A stretch of 41,823 nt of DNA, from positions 19,949 to 61,771 of the forward strand of contig MU070101.1 of NCBI GenBank assembly GCA_002284615.2, given 5' to 3'. The DNA comes from Dunaliella salina (taxonomy: Eukaryota > Chlorophyta > Chlorophyceae > Chlamydomonadales > Dunaliellaceae). The notes under the pieces are model-generated. The model was not told the origin of the DNA. It searched no databases and saw nothing but the letters and a program-made list of their open reading frames with translations. The number at the start of each line of letters is the position of its first letter. Positions within the stretch are counted from its first letter, which is position 1. Made by a program: the position numbers and the translations under genes. Below are positions 1 to 11,270 of this stretch, one piece after another.

Positions 1-52
<52 letters not shown>
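1..52. repeat. (AC)26 microsatellite at window edge
   Basis: Perfect AC dinucleotide run from the first base. The window starts inside it, so this probably marks a contig or gap edge. It sits in the intron upstream of the first visible CHLP exon. Confidence 0.95.
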
Positions 53-55
<3 letters not shown>

Positions 56-544
56 CGAGGGTGCCGAGCATACACCAAGTTTGCCATAGGTTGCTGGAGT
101 TTGTATGCACACAAGCAAACGTACACTTGATTGCCAGTCCTGCATTGCTTGGTTGACATGCGGGGCTGGCTTTTTGCTTGCTTGCATGTGCAAGTATTAT
201 TGTGTGTTTCTGCAACTTGTATTTAAGCACGTATTTGCAAGCATTTGCATGCGTCACGCATGTGAGCGCATATGGCGGATCCACACAAGGGCATGCAGAG
301 ACCAGTAACCAAGATGCGCAGTTGTATCTGATGCCCTTCTTTTCCCCTCCTTTGCACGTGCCCATGCCATCGAGCCTCTGGGTGTCATCATGTGTATCTG
401 ATGAGTGTGCCTGATGCATGCAATACTGAAGGATGGCGCACACAGGTTCCCTGGAGAGGGCAGATGAGATGGCCCTGTGATTGGGTTGCATGGTGATCCA
501 AGTTGAGCTGATGTGTTTGTTCGTCATGGTGGGCGCTTGTGCAG
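53..544 (+). other. CHLP intron (3' part)
   Basis: No open frame here resembles the expected upstream CHLP sequence. The segment ends in a TGTGCAG acceptor immediately before 545, so it is read as the tail of an intron whose donor lies outside the window. Confidence 0.7.
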
Positions 545-3500
545 GTCATCAATGGTCTCATGATGAAGTCCACTTACGACGGAGCTGATGGCCCCATCAC
601 CCTCCAGTACAACCACTATGATGGCAACAGCAAAGTTGGGAAGCCTTCCACTCTGGAGGTGGACATGGTTGTTGGTGCAGATGGTGCCAACAGCCGTGTT
701 GCCAAGGACATTGGTGCCGGCGAGTATGACTATGCCATTGCCTTCCAGGTAGGGAAGTGGGCTTGCGTGTAAGTGGAAGATGAGAGCTCTGCGTTCTCTG
801 CAGCATCAACAAAGCCATAGTGCATGGGTAAATTGGTTCCTTAAAGAACAAGTCTTGCTTTACCTCTTGCTGAGTTGTGTTCCAGAACCCGAAACCCCAA
901 TTCACTGTGGAGCTAATGGAGTGGAATTGAAGTGGTGGTCCATCGGATTTGAGGTTTCATGATTCATGAAATGAGGTCCGAGCTTGAGGATCGACTGCCT
1001 CAAAATTAATAATCACTTGGGGAGTTTGTGCAAGATGACTGGTGTTGGGCATGTACCTGCCATAAACGATATCCGACACTGATGGAGCCTTCTTTTTAAG
1101 AACCTGCTTAGAGTGCCTGACTCACTGTGTTGGACAATAGCATTTTTTTGCATAATGAAGACAAGCCAAGAACAGGAAGATGGGAGGAGGACAGGCTCAC
1201 GGCTTGTGTCACTTCCTATCCTATGAGGCCCACCTCCTACCCCGCCAGGCCCACTGCATTGAAACCTGTTGCCCCCTTCTATCAAATAGGACATGCTTGC
1301 TGAGCAAGAAAGCATGAGAGCAGCAAAAAATGCCATGAACAGGGGCACATGCTGTTTGCTGCAACAGCTTGCTGCATCACTTGTTGCCTTGTCTTTCCAG
1401 GAGAGAATCCGCATCCCAGATGACAAGATGAAGTACTATGAGAACCTGGCTGAGATGTACGTTGGAGATGATGTCTCCCCGGACTTCTATGGTAAGATGC
1501 ATCTGATTCCACTGAGGTACAGGTGTGCAGTGCTCACATGTCCATGGGCTGGATTTTTGAGCTGCTTCTGCGTGTTTGATTCTTGAGCTGCTGCTGCGTG
1601 CCTGAGTCTTGAGCTGCTGCTAGTGCTTAAAGTGTGGGCTCTGTGAGCTCTGTCTAACATATGTTGGTTAATTGATGGTAAGGCGGCATGCTTGTGCATT
1701 GACCATGCTTGCTTCCACACTCTGAATCGCGCAGGCTGGGTTTTCCCCAAGTACGACCATGTGGCTGTGGGCACTGGTACTGTGATCAACAAGACATCTA
1801 TCAAGCAGTACCAGCAGGTGCGCAAGATGACCGAGAAAGGCGGTGTGTACAAAACGTTTGTGTGGGGATCTAGGAGGCTGCCAATTGAAGTGCAGCTGAC
1901 ACCTGAAGATTAGACTGAGATAACAGAGTTTACCTTTTTGTCAGCAATCGCAGCTGCACGACCAATTCGAATATTGATTGATTATGGGGCCAAAATTCGA
2001 ATTTTCAATTATTAATTCTTGCCAGGCGCTCGAATTCTGTTCAAATTAGAAATATTTTATTATTGGAGCCGATAACAGCATACGCAGAAAATAACCACTC
2101 CCAGGCCCCCAGCTCAAGCTCTAACCCCTTTGCAAGGAGGCTTAATCCCTGCATCCCTCTCCCAGCGGCTCTTTGCTGACCAAACCAGGCTTGCCAGGGC
2201 CCAGGCATCCAAGAAGGGGCAGCCAGCAGTGCAAAGGAATCCAGTGGGGATGCTCTTCAGGTGACAGCTCGGTTGATGTTACATGCTTGCGCTCCAGTGT
2301 TTTAAGCACTATTTGACAGGGACAGCTTGTGGATTGCTTAGGATTGGAAGGTATTGATGGTGAGGTGTGTTCTTTCAGCAAAAAGGCACCCAAGCCTCTC
2401 CAGCCCCTGTGCAGTTACTGCAGCAGTGAGGACAGCAGCAACAGGGATGGCAGCAGCTCTGTAACGCCACCTTTGAAGAGTCTGTCTGCCTGCAACAGGT
2501 GCAAAGCTTTCCAGCATCAGCACCAATAGCACCTTAAAACAGCAGCAGCAGCAGCAGCAGCAGCAGCCTCAGAAGCAAGTATTTGAATTAAGAAATTAAT
2601 GCCAGCCATCAGCCAATCAAAACCATATGAATTGAAGTATTATTATCCGTCCCCCATTTGAAGCAGGATTGGAATTTTTGTTTAATTATTTGAGGGGACC
2701 ATCTGGATTGGTGGTGAAGCTACGGTAATTCATGGTTTTTATATCTGATTCCAGTGGAGTGGATCCCGCTTCCTTTCTGATATTTGCAAATGCGCGCATG
2801 CACGCGCGTGCACACGCACACACACACACACACGCGCAAACACACACACACACACACGCGCAAACACACACACACACACACACACATACACACACACACA
2901 CACACACACATACACACACACACATTCATTCGTGTGCACAGGCTACCCGTGATCGCTCAGCTGTGAAGACTGAGGGTGGGAAGATCATCAAGGTGGAGGC
3001 GCATCCCATCCCAGAGCACCCACGCCCTAGGTGAGCTTTCAGCAGCCCACTTGCACTTGTACATGACACACTCGTTTTTGCTGGGGAGCCCATGCCTGAA
3101 AGAGCCTACTTTGTGTTGTGAGAAGGCAATAGCTTCTTCGCTTCAGAATGAATGTTTGAAGGTTCGCACTGCAGATGAGCACTGATCATCCATAGTGGAT
3201 ATCTTTCTTGGGTTTACAGGCGCTGCAAGGGACGTGTTGCCTTGGTGGGTGATGCTGCTGGCTACGTGACCAAGTGCTCGGGTGAGGGCATCTACTTCGC
3301 TGCCAAGAGTGGGCGCATGGCTGCAGAAGCCATTGTGGAGGCCTCTCAGGTGAGTACATGAATCTGGCCAGTATTGTCAAAACTCTGCAGTCAAACTTGA
3401 GTCTGCTTGGGTTTTCATGAAATCAGTAGGCTTCCTTAAAAACAATCCCGGAATTCACTCAGGGCCTCTACTGGCCACAATCTTCCTCACCTCAATCAGA

Positions 3501-6500
3501 GTCTGCGCAAGTCATTCATTGCACTGTGGAGCAGCGCATTTATTTTGTGGGAAATGATGAGTAGTGCGCAGATCCCTGAGCTGCTCTCCCTCTGACCGCT
3601 TTTCGCTCTTTGGACAGGGCGGCAAGGTCATGTGCGGCGAGACTGCGCTGCGCACATACCTGGACAAGTGGGACAACAAGTACTGGACCACTTACAAGGT
3701 GCTGGACATCCTGCAGAAGCTATTCTACCGCTCCAACCCTGCTCGCGAGGCCTTCGTAGAGCTGTGCGAGGACAACTATGTGCAGAAGATGACCTTCGAC
3801 AGCTACCTCTACAAGGTGAGCAGGACGCAAGGCAGGGGGGCAGAGGTCGGTCACTCAAAAGTGGACAAGGCCCTTGGCGTGCACCAGTTGTTTTTAGGTT
3901 TCTGGAAAACCTTGGTTTAATGTCTGTTTCCAAAAGGGCCATCTGCATTTCGTGCCTATTTCTTTTGCCAGCCCAACTCGCCTGAAGGCTGCAGGCCTCC
4001 CGGCGTTCAACGGCAGATGGGATGCAAAACTTCCTTGTAGAATCTATCGCTTCAGGGCTACAATTTTGTTCATGCGCTCGCATTGCAAGTCTTACACCTT
4101 AATCAACTGTTAGAAATGATCCCAAGGTTCCCCTCTTATGCCCAATGCAACACTGTTTCCCGCGAATAATGTTTTTAAGCTGCTTCGCTCCTTTCATGAG
4201 CTGGCCATCTCCACTGGCCCCTTGGTTAACAAGCCAGTGCCCTTGGTGTAGTTGCCTCTCAGCAGGGGTCTCATGTGGCCTGTAACTCGTTGGTTGGGCC
4301 CACAGCACCCTATTTCAGCTTGTAGCCCCCATCACTCTTACTCTTGGCAACATTGGCCTTCTTTTTTGGATTTTCATCATCACTCATGAGTTCAAGCCTC
4401 AAAAATTTTTAACTCTGGATTTCCTGAGGTGCCTTTTCCACTTCTCTCTCCACGGAGGAGAACCCTTTCTGGCGGACACCCCACATTAGTTGGTTTTGTG
4501 TCGATCGGAAAAGTCTGTTTTCCCTGGTCTCATGTCAATCGACATGGTTGTCAGATAATCAGATGCTTCTTTTATCTCTCTCATGTCAGTCGACATGATC
4601 GAGCTAAAAGGAGCACCTGTGTGCACATGCAGGCTCCACTCGTCAGTATACACTTCAGAACCTTCCTGGCTGAAAAAAAAAAAAACGACGCCCCTGTGGG
4701 ACTAGGAATTACCTTTGTCTCATGGCTCAGCATAAGCATGCGAAGGTTTCAAGTGATGAATGGGTGCGTGCCCAGATACAAAAAGGCTGAGCATTCTAGT
4801 CCCTCTCCTGTGGAGATCTTGAGTGAGGGTAGCAGATTGCCAAGTCATCTCACCCAGCAAAGCAGAAGTTGATTCCCATGAACATCTGAAATTGAGAGCA
4901 CTTACTTCAAGTGCAGACAACCAGCATTCACCTACAGAGCACAAAATCACCAGTTTGCCACGTGTTGCAGAGCAAGTAAATTTCCATGAATTCCACATTT
5001 CATGGGAGGTGAACTGGATAAACGATTTTAAGCAGGCTTAGGCACAGACAAGCTATCAGTAAACATGAAGTCATAGAAATCAAAGGCCAAACACATGTAT
5101 GAAACCTTCTCATGCAACAGCTCCTCGCCTTCTCGGTAAGTGTCTGCATTTGGAATGTGAAAGCACATTGCTCCCCCTTTTGCGCGTCAAGAGCGCCACT
5201 CAGCAGCTTGAACTGGTCAATGCATGCAAAACTGCACCATTCCAATTGGAAATCATGTTCAACAATCCGGTACAAACTACTGGGTGCGAATTTCCTTTCA
5301 AGTTCCTGTGCTGGAGACACAAGCTTCATGCACAAGCACACTGCATCCCCGCGCACCATAGCTTGTATGTTTCACCTCTCGAGTTCAAGCTGTTCCGCTG
5401 GAACATCCTCTTCCTTTTCTATGCCCAGTGTGAATGATCACCAGGGTACAACATGTAATATTGCTTGATAGGAATAAAGCATTATGTGATAAATTATGTA
5501 GTATTATTGCGGAAGAAACTTTCCAGCCATTTTTCTTACCTGGGGTGGATTTACAAGGGGTTTTTCATCCCCAGGAATCAGTTTGTCAAGTCAGCACAAA
5601 GAAATTCTGAGCACAGTTGAGGACCTTGGTTAAAATGCACCTTACATCCTTGCAAAATGTGAAATTTTAATGAAACTAACCAGTTTTCCCACAACGTTTT
5701 CCTGTTCATTCTAAGCAAAATCTGGAGGAAAGGAGTGGACTGTTTGTTTTATTCTAGTGGTACTGTTACTACTGCTGTCACCGCAACTGAAACTGAAAAA
5801 ACTGATGGCATCTTGCTGCAGCTGCTGCCTAATCCTATGCATCACCCTCAGAGGAGGATGGGCTCCAAAGCATCCATTTCCAGCTGCACTGCATTTGACT
5901 CTCCCTGTTTCTCGCCCACATGAAAGGGATCTCAGTGCTGATGATGAACTGAAGATAGAGCCTTACAATCTCCCTGCTGACTGGGGGGCTCACTGTGTGC
6001 TCCTTCATTGAAGACTGCACTGCCTTGCGCTGCTTGCGTGGAGGTCCTTCATCCTGCTCCTGCTTATGGTCAAAAATCCTCCTCTGCTGGAAGAGACTTC
6101 TTGCATGAGCTGTCATGCTGCTTGATACTCTGCCAATTGGCTGGTGACTTGCACTAAAGTACTGCTTGCATCTTTTGCAATGCAGCACACGAGGGCTCAA
6201 ATGCAGCCCGAGGCAGTGACTTTATCAAACCTTGTCTTCACTGCATCTCTGTCTAGCCCTCAAGGTGCCTTTTGCCCTCCTCTGGGGTGAGGTTCTGCCC
6301 CTGGTATTGGCTGTCTATCCTTCCCATCGTCACCTTTCTCAATGAAACCTGTTCCTTCCCATTATTTTGGTGGCTACTCTGCACGGCGTTTGATTTTGAA
6401 TCTGAGTTTGCACCAAGGTCAGAGCTGACATCAGGGTGTGAATTTCACGAAGGAAGGTATCTTAAAATAATAATAATGATATTACGCGATAGGGTCATGT

Positions 6501-8094
6501 AATATCATGTAATTTATTACGTAATATTACGTATTACGTAATATCACATGCCCGTGTCGTACCCTAATGTTCGCACATGATTAGTAAGGAAAGTTGGGAA
6601 TGCTCATCAGCAGCAGCAAGTATCCCTTCCAGTTTTTTTTTTCTCATCAGATGGCTTGCGATGTTTTTTTCCAGCAAAAACTGGGAGACTGGAATAAATT
6701 GTCACAATGATTAGGAGGCTGCAAGAATCATAAGTAATGGAATTCAAGGGTCAATCCGATTAAGAATTGTATACTTGTATACTTGAAATCCTGGGATCAA
6801 TAGCTATCGATTGGTATACCGTAGCTACACGACCAGTTCAATTGGCTGATGGCTGGCATTAATTTCTCAATTCGAATAAATTTGAATATACAATTCGAAG
6901 CAATGCAGGGGCTGCTGCTACTCCTGGAGAGCTGCAGGGCAGGAGATACAGGCTGAAGCCATTTAGCTAGGGGTTAGAACTTGAGCTGGGGGCCTGGCCA
7001 GCCTCCAGAGGCCCACTTCAGCACTTGCTGTTTACAGCCCCAAAATTAACTAATTTTCAATTGGAATGGAGTTCGAAGGCTTGGGAATAATCAATAAAAA
7101 ATTTCGAAATTTTGCTCTATAATTAATTAATATTGGAACTAGTCGTGTAACTACGGTATGTATGGGTGCAATTGGAGGAGAGGGGAGGGAGGTGTCTGGT
7201 ATTGAATATGGGCTTTTTGAAAGTTTGGGACACCCCCTTCATAATTTTTCAGGGCCACTTCTACAGAATTCTGAAGACACCATAGGATTCCTGAGCTCAA
7301 GAATTGTCAATTGGCACCCTTTTTGGGTAAATTGAGTAAAAGGGAGGGTCTGTGTGGATGGCTGGGATTCAGTGCCATGTGCGCAAGGGTGTCGGCGGCA
7401 GGGGGTGTAGAGGTGAACATGGGGCAAACCAGTTTAAACTTCCAGGATAGTGACTGTATGATGTGATTATGCATGGTGAAGTCAGTAGTGCAGTTAGTGG
7501 ACTTGCAAGCTAGTTGTGGGTGCCTGGCAAGGCAGGTATGCATGGGCGTCCACTGCTCAGTTTTTCCCATAACTCTGCTGCAACTCACTTTTCCAGTATG
7601 GTGAGTATGCAGATGGACTTGAAAAAGGAGCAGATCGGTACCCTTTTGGTCCAGGTAGGGTTACTGCACGGGTCGTTTTGGGGTGTGTCAGGGGGGTCCC
7701 ACCCAGTTTTTGGGCATGTGTTCTATTCCTATTTTATTTATCCTCCTGCAATGTTCCAAATATTTGGATGCTTGTTTGCTTAAATACCCCTCGTGCTTAC
7801 ATACATTTGGCTATAATAAAGAACTCTGGTGTCTTGAAGGGACAGAACTTGAAAATTGCATTCCTTTCCAGCAAGAGAAGTGACTGGCCATTTCATGACA
7901 GGGGCCTTATGAGATTGATGCTGTGTTTTTCATTTCAAGTTGGGCTTGCTTCCGCACACCCCCTCATGCAGACCGTGGTTCCTGGCAACCCTGTTGATGA
8001 CTTCAAGCTGCTTGTGCGCACTGTGGGAAGCTTGGTGCGGGCCAATGCTCTGCGGAGTGCAACCAAGGAGGCCAACAAGGAGCTTGTGGCTTGA
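545..8094 (+). CDS. CHLP: Geranylgeranyl diphosphate/geranylgeranyl-chlorophyll reductase (CHLP), C-terminal seven exons; 5' part outside window
   Basis: FAD-dependent plastid reductase that saturates the geranylgeranyl chain to phytyl for chlorophyll and tocopherol. Exons read as 545-748, 1401-1491, 1735-1817, 2942-3030, 3220-3349, 3618-3815 and 7972-8094. All borders are GT-AG, the phases match, and the total is 305 codons plus TGA at 8092-8094. Exon 1 carries the flavoprotein DG motif ([10 protein letters not shown]). The 3220-3349 exon carries the GD motif ([18 protein letters not shown]), which contacts FAD. Other family blocks are [26 protein letters not shown] and [10 protein letters not shown]. 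The family is about 450-500 aa, so the N-terminal GxGxxG dinucleotide-binding exons and transit peptide are missing and must lie left of position 1. The last intron is 4156 bp and repeat-filled. Its acceptor at 7971 was chosen because the exon then opens with TVVPGNP, matching the family's conserved VxPGxP. Identity is very secure; individual exon edges are strongly supported by phase and homology. Confidence 0.95.
1949..2727. repeat. MITE-like repeat copy X (inverted and longer relative to the copy at 6817)
   Basis: AT-rich arms with many TTCGAA-type words flank a GC-richer core, inside the CHLP intron 1818-2941. The left end (GCAGCTGCACGACCAATTC) and right end (reverse: TACCGTAGCT) match the ends of the 342-bp repeat at 6817-7158. 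Internal blocks match in reverse orientation, for example CCAGGCCCCCAGCTCAAG near 2101-2118 and GCCAGCCATCAGCCAATC near 2602-2619. It is longer than the other copy and includes a (CAG)n tract. It carries no gene of its own that I can recognise. Ends are approximate. Confidence 0.6.
2540..2568. repeat. (CAG)n microsatellite
   Basis: About nine CAG units in a row inside the MITE-like repeat X. It is intronic and not in a reading frame of CHLP. Confidence 0.85.
2791..2924. repeat. Interrupted (AC)n/(CGCA)n microsatellite abutting a splice acceptor
   Basis: GC-alternating start (TGCGCGCATGCACGCGCGTG) followed by AC runs broken by GCGCAA and AT. It ends 17 bp before the CHLP exon at 2942, so most of the usual acceptor-proximal tract of this intron is AC repeat. 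Confidence 0.9.
5835..6200 (-). pseudogene. hAT-like/BED-type transposase fragment
   Basis: Open for 121 codons on the strand opposite CHLP, inside its last intron. It begins with a zinc-finger-like HCKRC pair followed by an AH, and later reads [20 protein letters not shown]. Together these resemble the N-terminal BED finger and the following helical segment of hAT-superfamily transposases. No DDE catalytic region, terminal repeats or target duplication was found, so this is a remnant. The family assignment comes from motif pattern only; an unrelated host-derived zinc finger cannot be excluded. Confidence 0.45.
6470..6547. repeat. AT-rich palindromic tract (TTACGTAA/TAATATTA words)
   Basis: Repeated self-complementary words ATTACGTAATATTACG and TATTACGTAATATCA follow AATAATAATGATATTACG. 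It could fold into short hairpins. It lies in the long CHLP intron and may be a decayed terminal-repeat element; no borders are defined. Confidence 0.5.
6817..7158. mobile_element. MITE-like element copy Y, 342 bp with ~21-bp terminal inverted repeats
   Basis: The left end TACCGTAGCTACACGACCAG and the reverse of the right end (TACCGTAGTTACACGACTAG) match at all but two positions. The interior is AT-rich with a GC-rich core and no coding potential. A related, inverted and longer copy lies at 1949-2727 in another intron of the same gene. The flanks do not show an unambiguous target duplication (TAT before, ATG after), so the superfamily is not assigned. Confidence 0.7.
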
Positions 8095-8775
8095 ACTAAC
8101 AGCGCACATAGGTAGACCTGAGATTAGCAAGGTTGTTTAGGCTTGCCAGCAGGTGTGTGACCAGTAGTTTTTAGTCGTTTACTGATTTGGCCCTGTGGGC
8201 TTCTCAACCCCCAAGGCGCAAATTTTTGACCTGCGGGACTTGCTTTCTGAGCGTGTATTTGGTGCAACTGCCCATGTTTTTGAGAGAGAACACTGAGTGT
8301 GTGTGGGAGTGTGAGAGAGAGAGGTAGGGGCCTCTGAAGGCCTACAACCCTGCTGCCATCCAGCACTCGGACTGGCTTTGTACATTTAATCATCTGCAGA
8401 AGTGCTGGGCATGACTGCAATGTCTTCTGCCTTGTCTTTTTTACGATGGCATCTCATGCAATTGAATAATGCCGTACTCCTGTTGTATTTGCCATATGAT
8501 TACAGTGTGGAATTTTTTCATGCTACGGGACTACATGCAATCCGTAACTTGGATCACGGGACTTCACTTGAAAGATCAGTCCGCAGTGAACGAGTGAGGG
8601 GTTCAGCCTGTAGTGTTTACAGGTAACAGGTAGTAAAAGGCCTAAATCAAAACGACTGGCTGCCAGCCTGTTCATAAGGTAAGGTGAGGTTACGCTGTGT
8701 CTGCCCACAAAGGCAGCTGGGGAAAACAAAGGCTTGTGACCAGGTTAGCCCAGGCTAGAGTTGGGTTGGGTTAGG
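8095..8775 (+). other. CHLP 3' UTR and intergenic sequence
   Basis: Follows the CHLP stop codon. There is no further recognisable coding sequence. It contains a GT/GA-rich stretch at 8295-8325. The mRNA end cannot be placed; no clear TGTAA-type algal poly(A) signal is visible close to the stop. Confidence 0.5.
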
Positions 8776-9393
8776 TTAAATTACAATGTCTTGGGGACCT
8801 TCAGCCAAGTCGTTCGGCCAATCAGTCTGTGACTGGTCTACGCCAGCCATAAACAAATCCATAAGCTCAGAAATACAATGAGGAAGTTTGTTGTTCTGCT
8901 GGGAAAGAAAATCAGGAACCATAGGAATGCTGACCTGTTGCACACAAGCTTTAGCTTGGGAGAAATGATCAATCCATTGAAACAGCTCAATGTACCTACG
9001 CCGAATCTGGCCTGCCTCAGGACATGAACACTTGAGAAGCACATGAACATCATCTTGATCCTCATGCAAACTGCATCTATCACAAATAGGAAAAATCTGT
9101 TCATGGGACCAAATCGCACAGTCTGCACGCAAGGTGTGAGCACGTAGTCTGAAACGGCTGACATTACGCAATACATGTCTTGACAGGTTCAGGTATATGT
9201 GATGAGGAGTTCCCACAGAAGCACGCACACTTGAAGGAAAAGGCACACCAAAGAAAGCCTTGTAAATGGCCACAGAGTCGCGAGGCATTGGCAAGTGCGG
9301 AGCATTATCGTCATCAGTGTGCCATACCTTACGCAATCGCAACCAGGCTAGAGTTGAAAGCAGTGCTTGAAGCTCAGGCAAGCATGCAGACAC
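8776..9393 (-). pseudogene. L1-type LINE ORF2 C-terminus (tail copy a)
   Basis: 205 codons open on the - strand. A cysteine/histidine knuckle (CDRCSLHEDQDDVHVLLKC) follows SRFRLRAHTL, as at the C-terminus of L1-clade LINE polyproteins. It is followed by a tail with FLSQQNNK and ISELMDL. No reverse transcriptase is attached upstream (to the right on the + strand), so the copy is 5'-truncated. The same tail recurs at 9530-9780, 16683-16765 and 20015-20285, which supports a repeated LINE family. After its stop the reverse strand reads TTGTAATTTAACC. Confidence 0.75.
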
Positions 9394-9529
9394 GGAACTG
9401 GCTGAAGCTAAGACACCAGATTGTAACTGTAAACTAGCTGTAAAGCAACCAGAATGGCAGTGAGCTCTGCTCAGTTAATTTTAAATTGGGTCCATTGTCT
9501 TGGTTTACAAATTTACATGTTTACATTGG

Positions 9530-9780
9530 GGGCGGAGAAACCAACAACCAGAGTGCTCGGCTGATCAGCCTGTGACAGGTCCTTGCCAGCCAGCGGCATG
9601 TCCATAAGCTCAGAAACGGACAAATAAAGCTTGTTGTTGTGTTGCAGGAGGAACTCATGAAAGGCCTGGACACTAGCTTTTTGTAAATAAGGTCACTCTA
9701 AGAAATCACCAGAAAAGCAGTTGAACAGGTAAGCATACTTTCTCCTCAGAGCACTTACATCCGCGCCTCTGCACCCAAAA
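9530..9780 (-). pseudogene. L1-type LINE tail copy b
   Basis: Reverse-strand translation in two frames gives RRKYAYLFNCFSGDF and then FHEFLLQHNNKLYLSVSELM. These align with the RRRYIELFQW...FLSQQNNK...ISELMD tail of copy a. There is at least one stop and one frameshift. The 3' side reads AATGTAAACATGTAAATTTG, a TGTAA-rich end. It is a short 5'-truncated fragment with approximate borders. Confidence 0.65.
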
Positions 9781-9963
9781 AGGTAAGGTTACATCGCGTT
9801 TTCCACCAGCGGTAGCCAATGCTTGTGTCGCCAAGCATGAAAGATTTAAAAAAAGAAAAAACTCTCCCTACATCAATTAAGGAAAAGGAGACACATTGGC
9901 TCATAAAAGAGCCGTGACTCACGGCGTGAGCTCCCTCCACCAAAAGGTATGAAAAAGAGAAAG

Positions 9964-11220
9964 CTAATGTGGATCTGGAGGGTTGCTAGAAAGCACCTGG
10001 CTCTTGAAGCTGGCTGTGGGAAGTATTCTTGTTTTCAGTAGCATGGCGTGTGGAGACCAGTTTGTGGGGCATATTGAACAGAATGGGCATGAAGTTGTTG
10101 AGCAAGCTTCGTGGCACACTGGTGATCCAATCCTAGTTGTTTAAATTGCTTCAGGGTATGCACAGCATAAATAGTTCCACCTACACCAGGAGAATGGGGT
10201 GATTTGTAACGGCTTTAGCATTAATAATTTACAAAGGTTTGCATGCTGCTGCTTTGCTGCGTTCAACTAATGCTCTGGCCTTGTGTCTTCACAGAACTTG
10301 AGTTCTACTAGGTGCACATGACGTTCATTTGCATAAAGTTCATGGGGCTGCCTCATGCAGCTAGTCATGGTGGTCCTCCGCGGGGAGCTGCGCAAAGCGT
10401 GATGGGAATGGGTAGGAGAAACACCGTTTGAAGTATGATTGGCATTAAAAGGGGTGATCGAAACAGCATCTGGTCGACTGGAGTTGAGTCTTTTCCTCTC
10501 TGGAAGGTTGCGAGGGAAGAATTAGGCAGGTACAGTTCTGTTTGAGGCATGTGTAGGGAGTTGGAGGTTGTGTTGAGCATGCTTGAAATCACTTCCTATG
10601 TCTGTGTATACTAGGCCTGCCCCTACAGGGCATTTGCTGAGGGCTTTTGTAATCATTCTGCCTGCAATGTTATTGCGTTCAGTTCTCATGTTGGAGATGA
10701 TATGGTTTTGGCAGCCTGAGAGCATGTGTAATGCGCTGTCCAAATGACGGCAGCCTAGGAGGGGGCAAGATGGATCAGTTGACCTTGCGGTACTGCAAGA
10801 TGGTATGCCTCATGGGTATAGGTTACAAGGTTACAAGATTACAATGGGTATAGAGATGTTGGGCACATTCCTGAAGGCATTGCTGATTTTTTTTTATCTG
10901 TTTGCGGTAATAAGCTTTGATAGTAAGAGTAGTAACCTGTTTTGGCATTGGCATATCCAAGCTTCTGTTTAGATTGCATGTGGGATTTGAGAGCATCTTG
11001 AAGATTGGGGAAATAGGTGAGCTTGTGTGTAGGTGGTGGACCCGTAGATGTGCCTGCAGCATGTACTCTTTCTTCCTTGGCTAACCAGAAAATATTTGTA
11101 AATGGATTTCTACCAGGACTTGCACCTAGGGATCTCGGTGTCTGCCATACAGTTCTGGGCTTGCTTTGCCTGGTGCTTTGCAATGGCACCTGCACATTCA
11201 TTTCCAGCGATGCCAGCATG
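9964..11220 (-). mobile_element. RandI/Dualen-like retroelement, - strand copy, C-terminal segment (end of RNase H, zinc knuckle, endonuclease)
   Basis: Reading leftwards on the - strand: the end of RNase H (GIAGNECAGAIAKHQA), then GRNPFTNIFWLA, a knuckle-like segment (near 10730-10790), SRPDAVSITPF (near 10450-10475), HLVELKFCEDTRPEH (near 10270-10315) and YAVHTLKQFKQLGLD. It ends PPDPH with TAG at 9964-9966. RPD...ELK is the active-site signature of the restriction-like (PD-(D/E)XK) endonuclease. The same order is present in the + strand copy at 25.0-26.45 kb. Several frameshifts and stops are present (for example EH-stop after the ELK motif), plus a TTGTAACC-like insertion near 10810-10845. 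The segment joins exactly to 17341-17393 once the 6.1-kb transposon is removed. Confidence 0.8.
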
Positions 11221-11257
11221 CCCTACTGGAGAGAGGGGGTCCCAAAGGAACCCTTTG
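11221..11257 (+). repeat. Left terminal inverted repeat of the 6.1-kb transposon
   Basis: 37 bp, matching the reverse complement of 17304-17340 except at one position (C versus T at base 31). Confidence 0.93.
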
Positions 11258-11270
11258 CCCTCACCGGAGG

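Larger units (their letters stand above)
3816..7971 (+). other. Last CHLP intron, 4156 bp
   Basis: It lies between donor AAG|GTGAGC at 3815/3816 and acceptor ATGCAG at 7971. It contains a hAT-like transposase remnant (5835-6200, - strand), a short AT-rich palindromic tract (6470-6547) and a 342-bp MITE-like repeat (6817-7158). I see no other recognisable gene in it. Confidence 0.8.

Noticed and set aside
1..544. Search for the upstream CHLP exons in the first 544 bases
   Set aside because: No frame gives the expected family sequence before VINGL; the missing exons must lie further left.
2686..3034. Open frames encoding HTHTHT/VCVCVC proteins at AC/GT tracts (also 13.0, 16.4, 26.7, 30.9 and 40.1 kb)
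   Set aside because: Products of dinucleotide repeats read in any frame; no independent coding evidence.
8755..8780. Telomere-like GGTTGGGTTAGGTTA stretch
   Set aside because: Too short and irregular; it is the A/T-rich 3' end of an L1 tail read on the other strand.
8776..9393. Host zinc-finger gene
   Set aside because: The tail recurs four times in the window and the knuckle position fits a LINE C-terminus.
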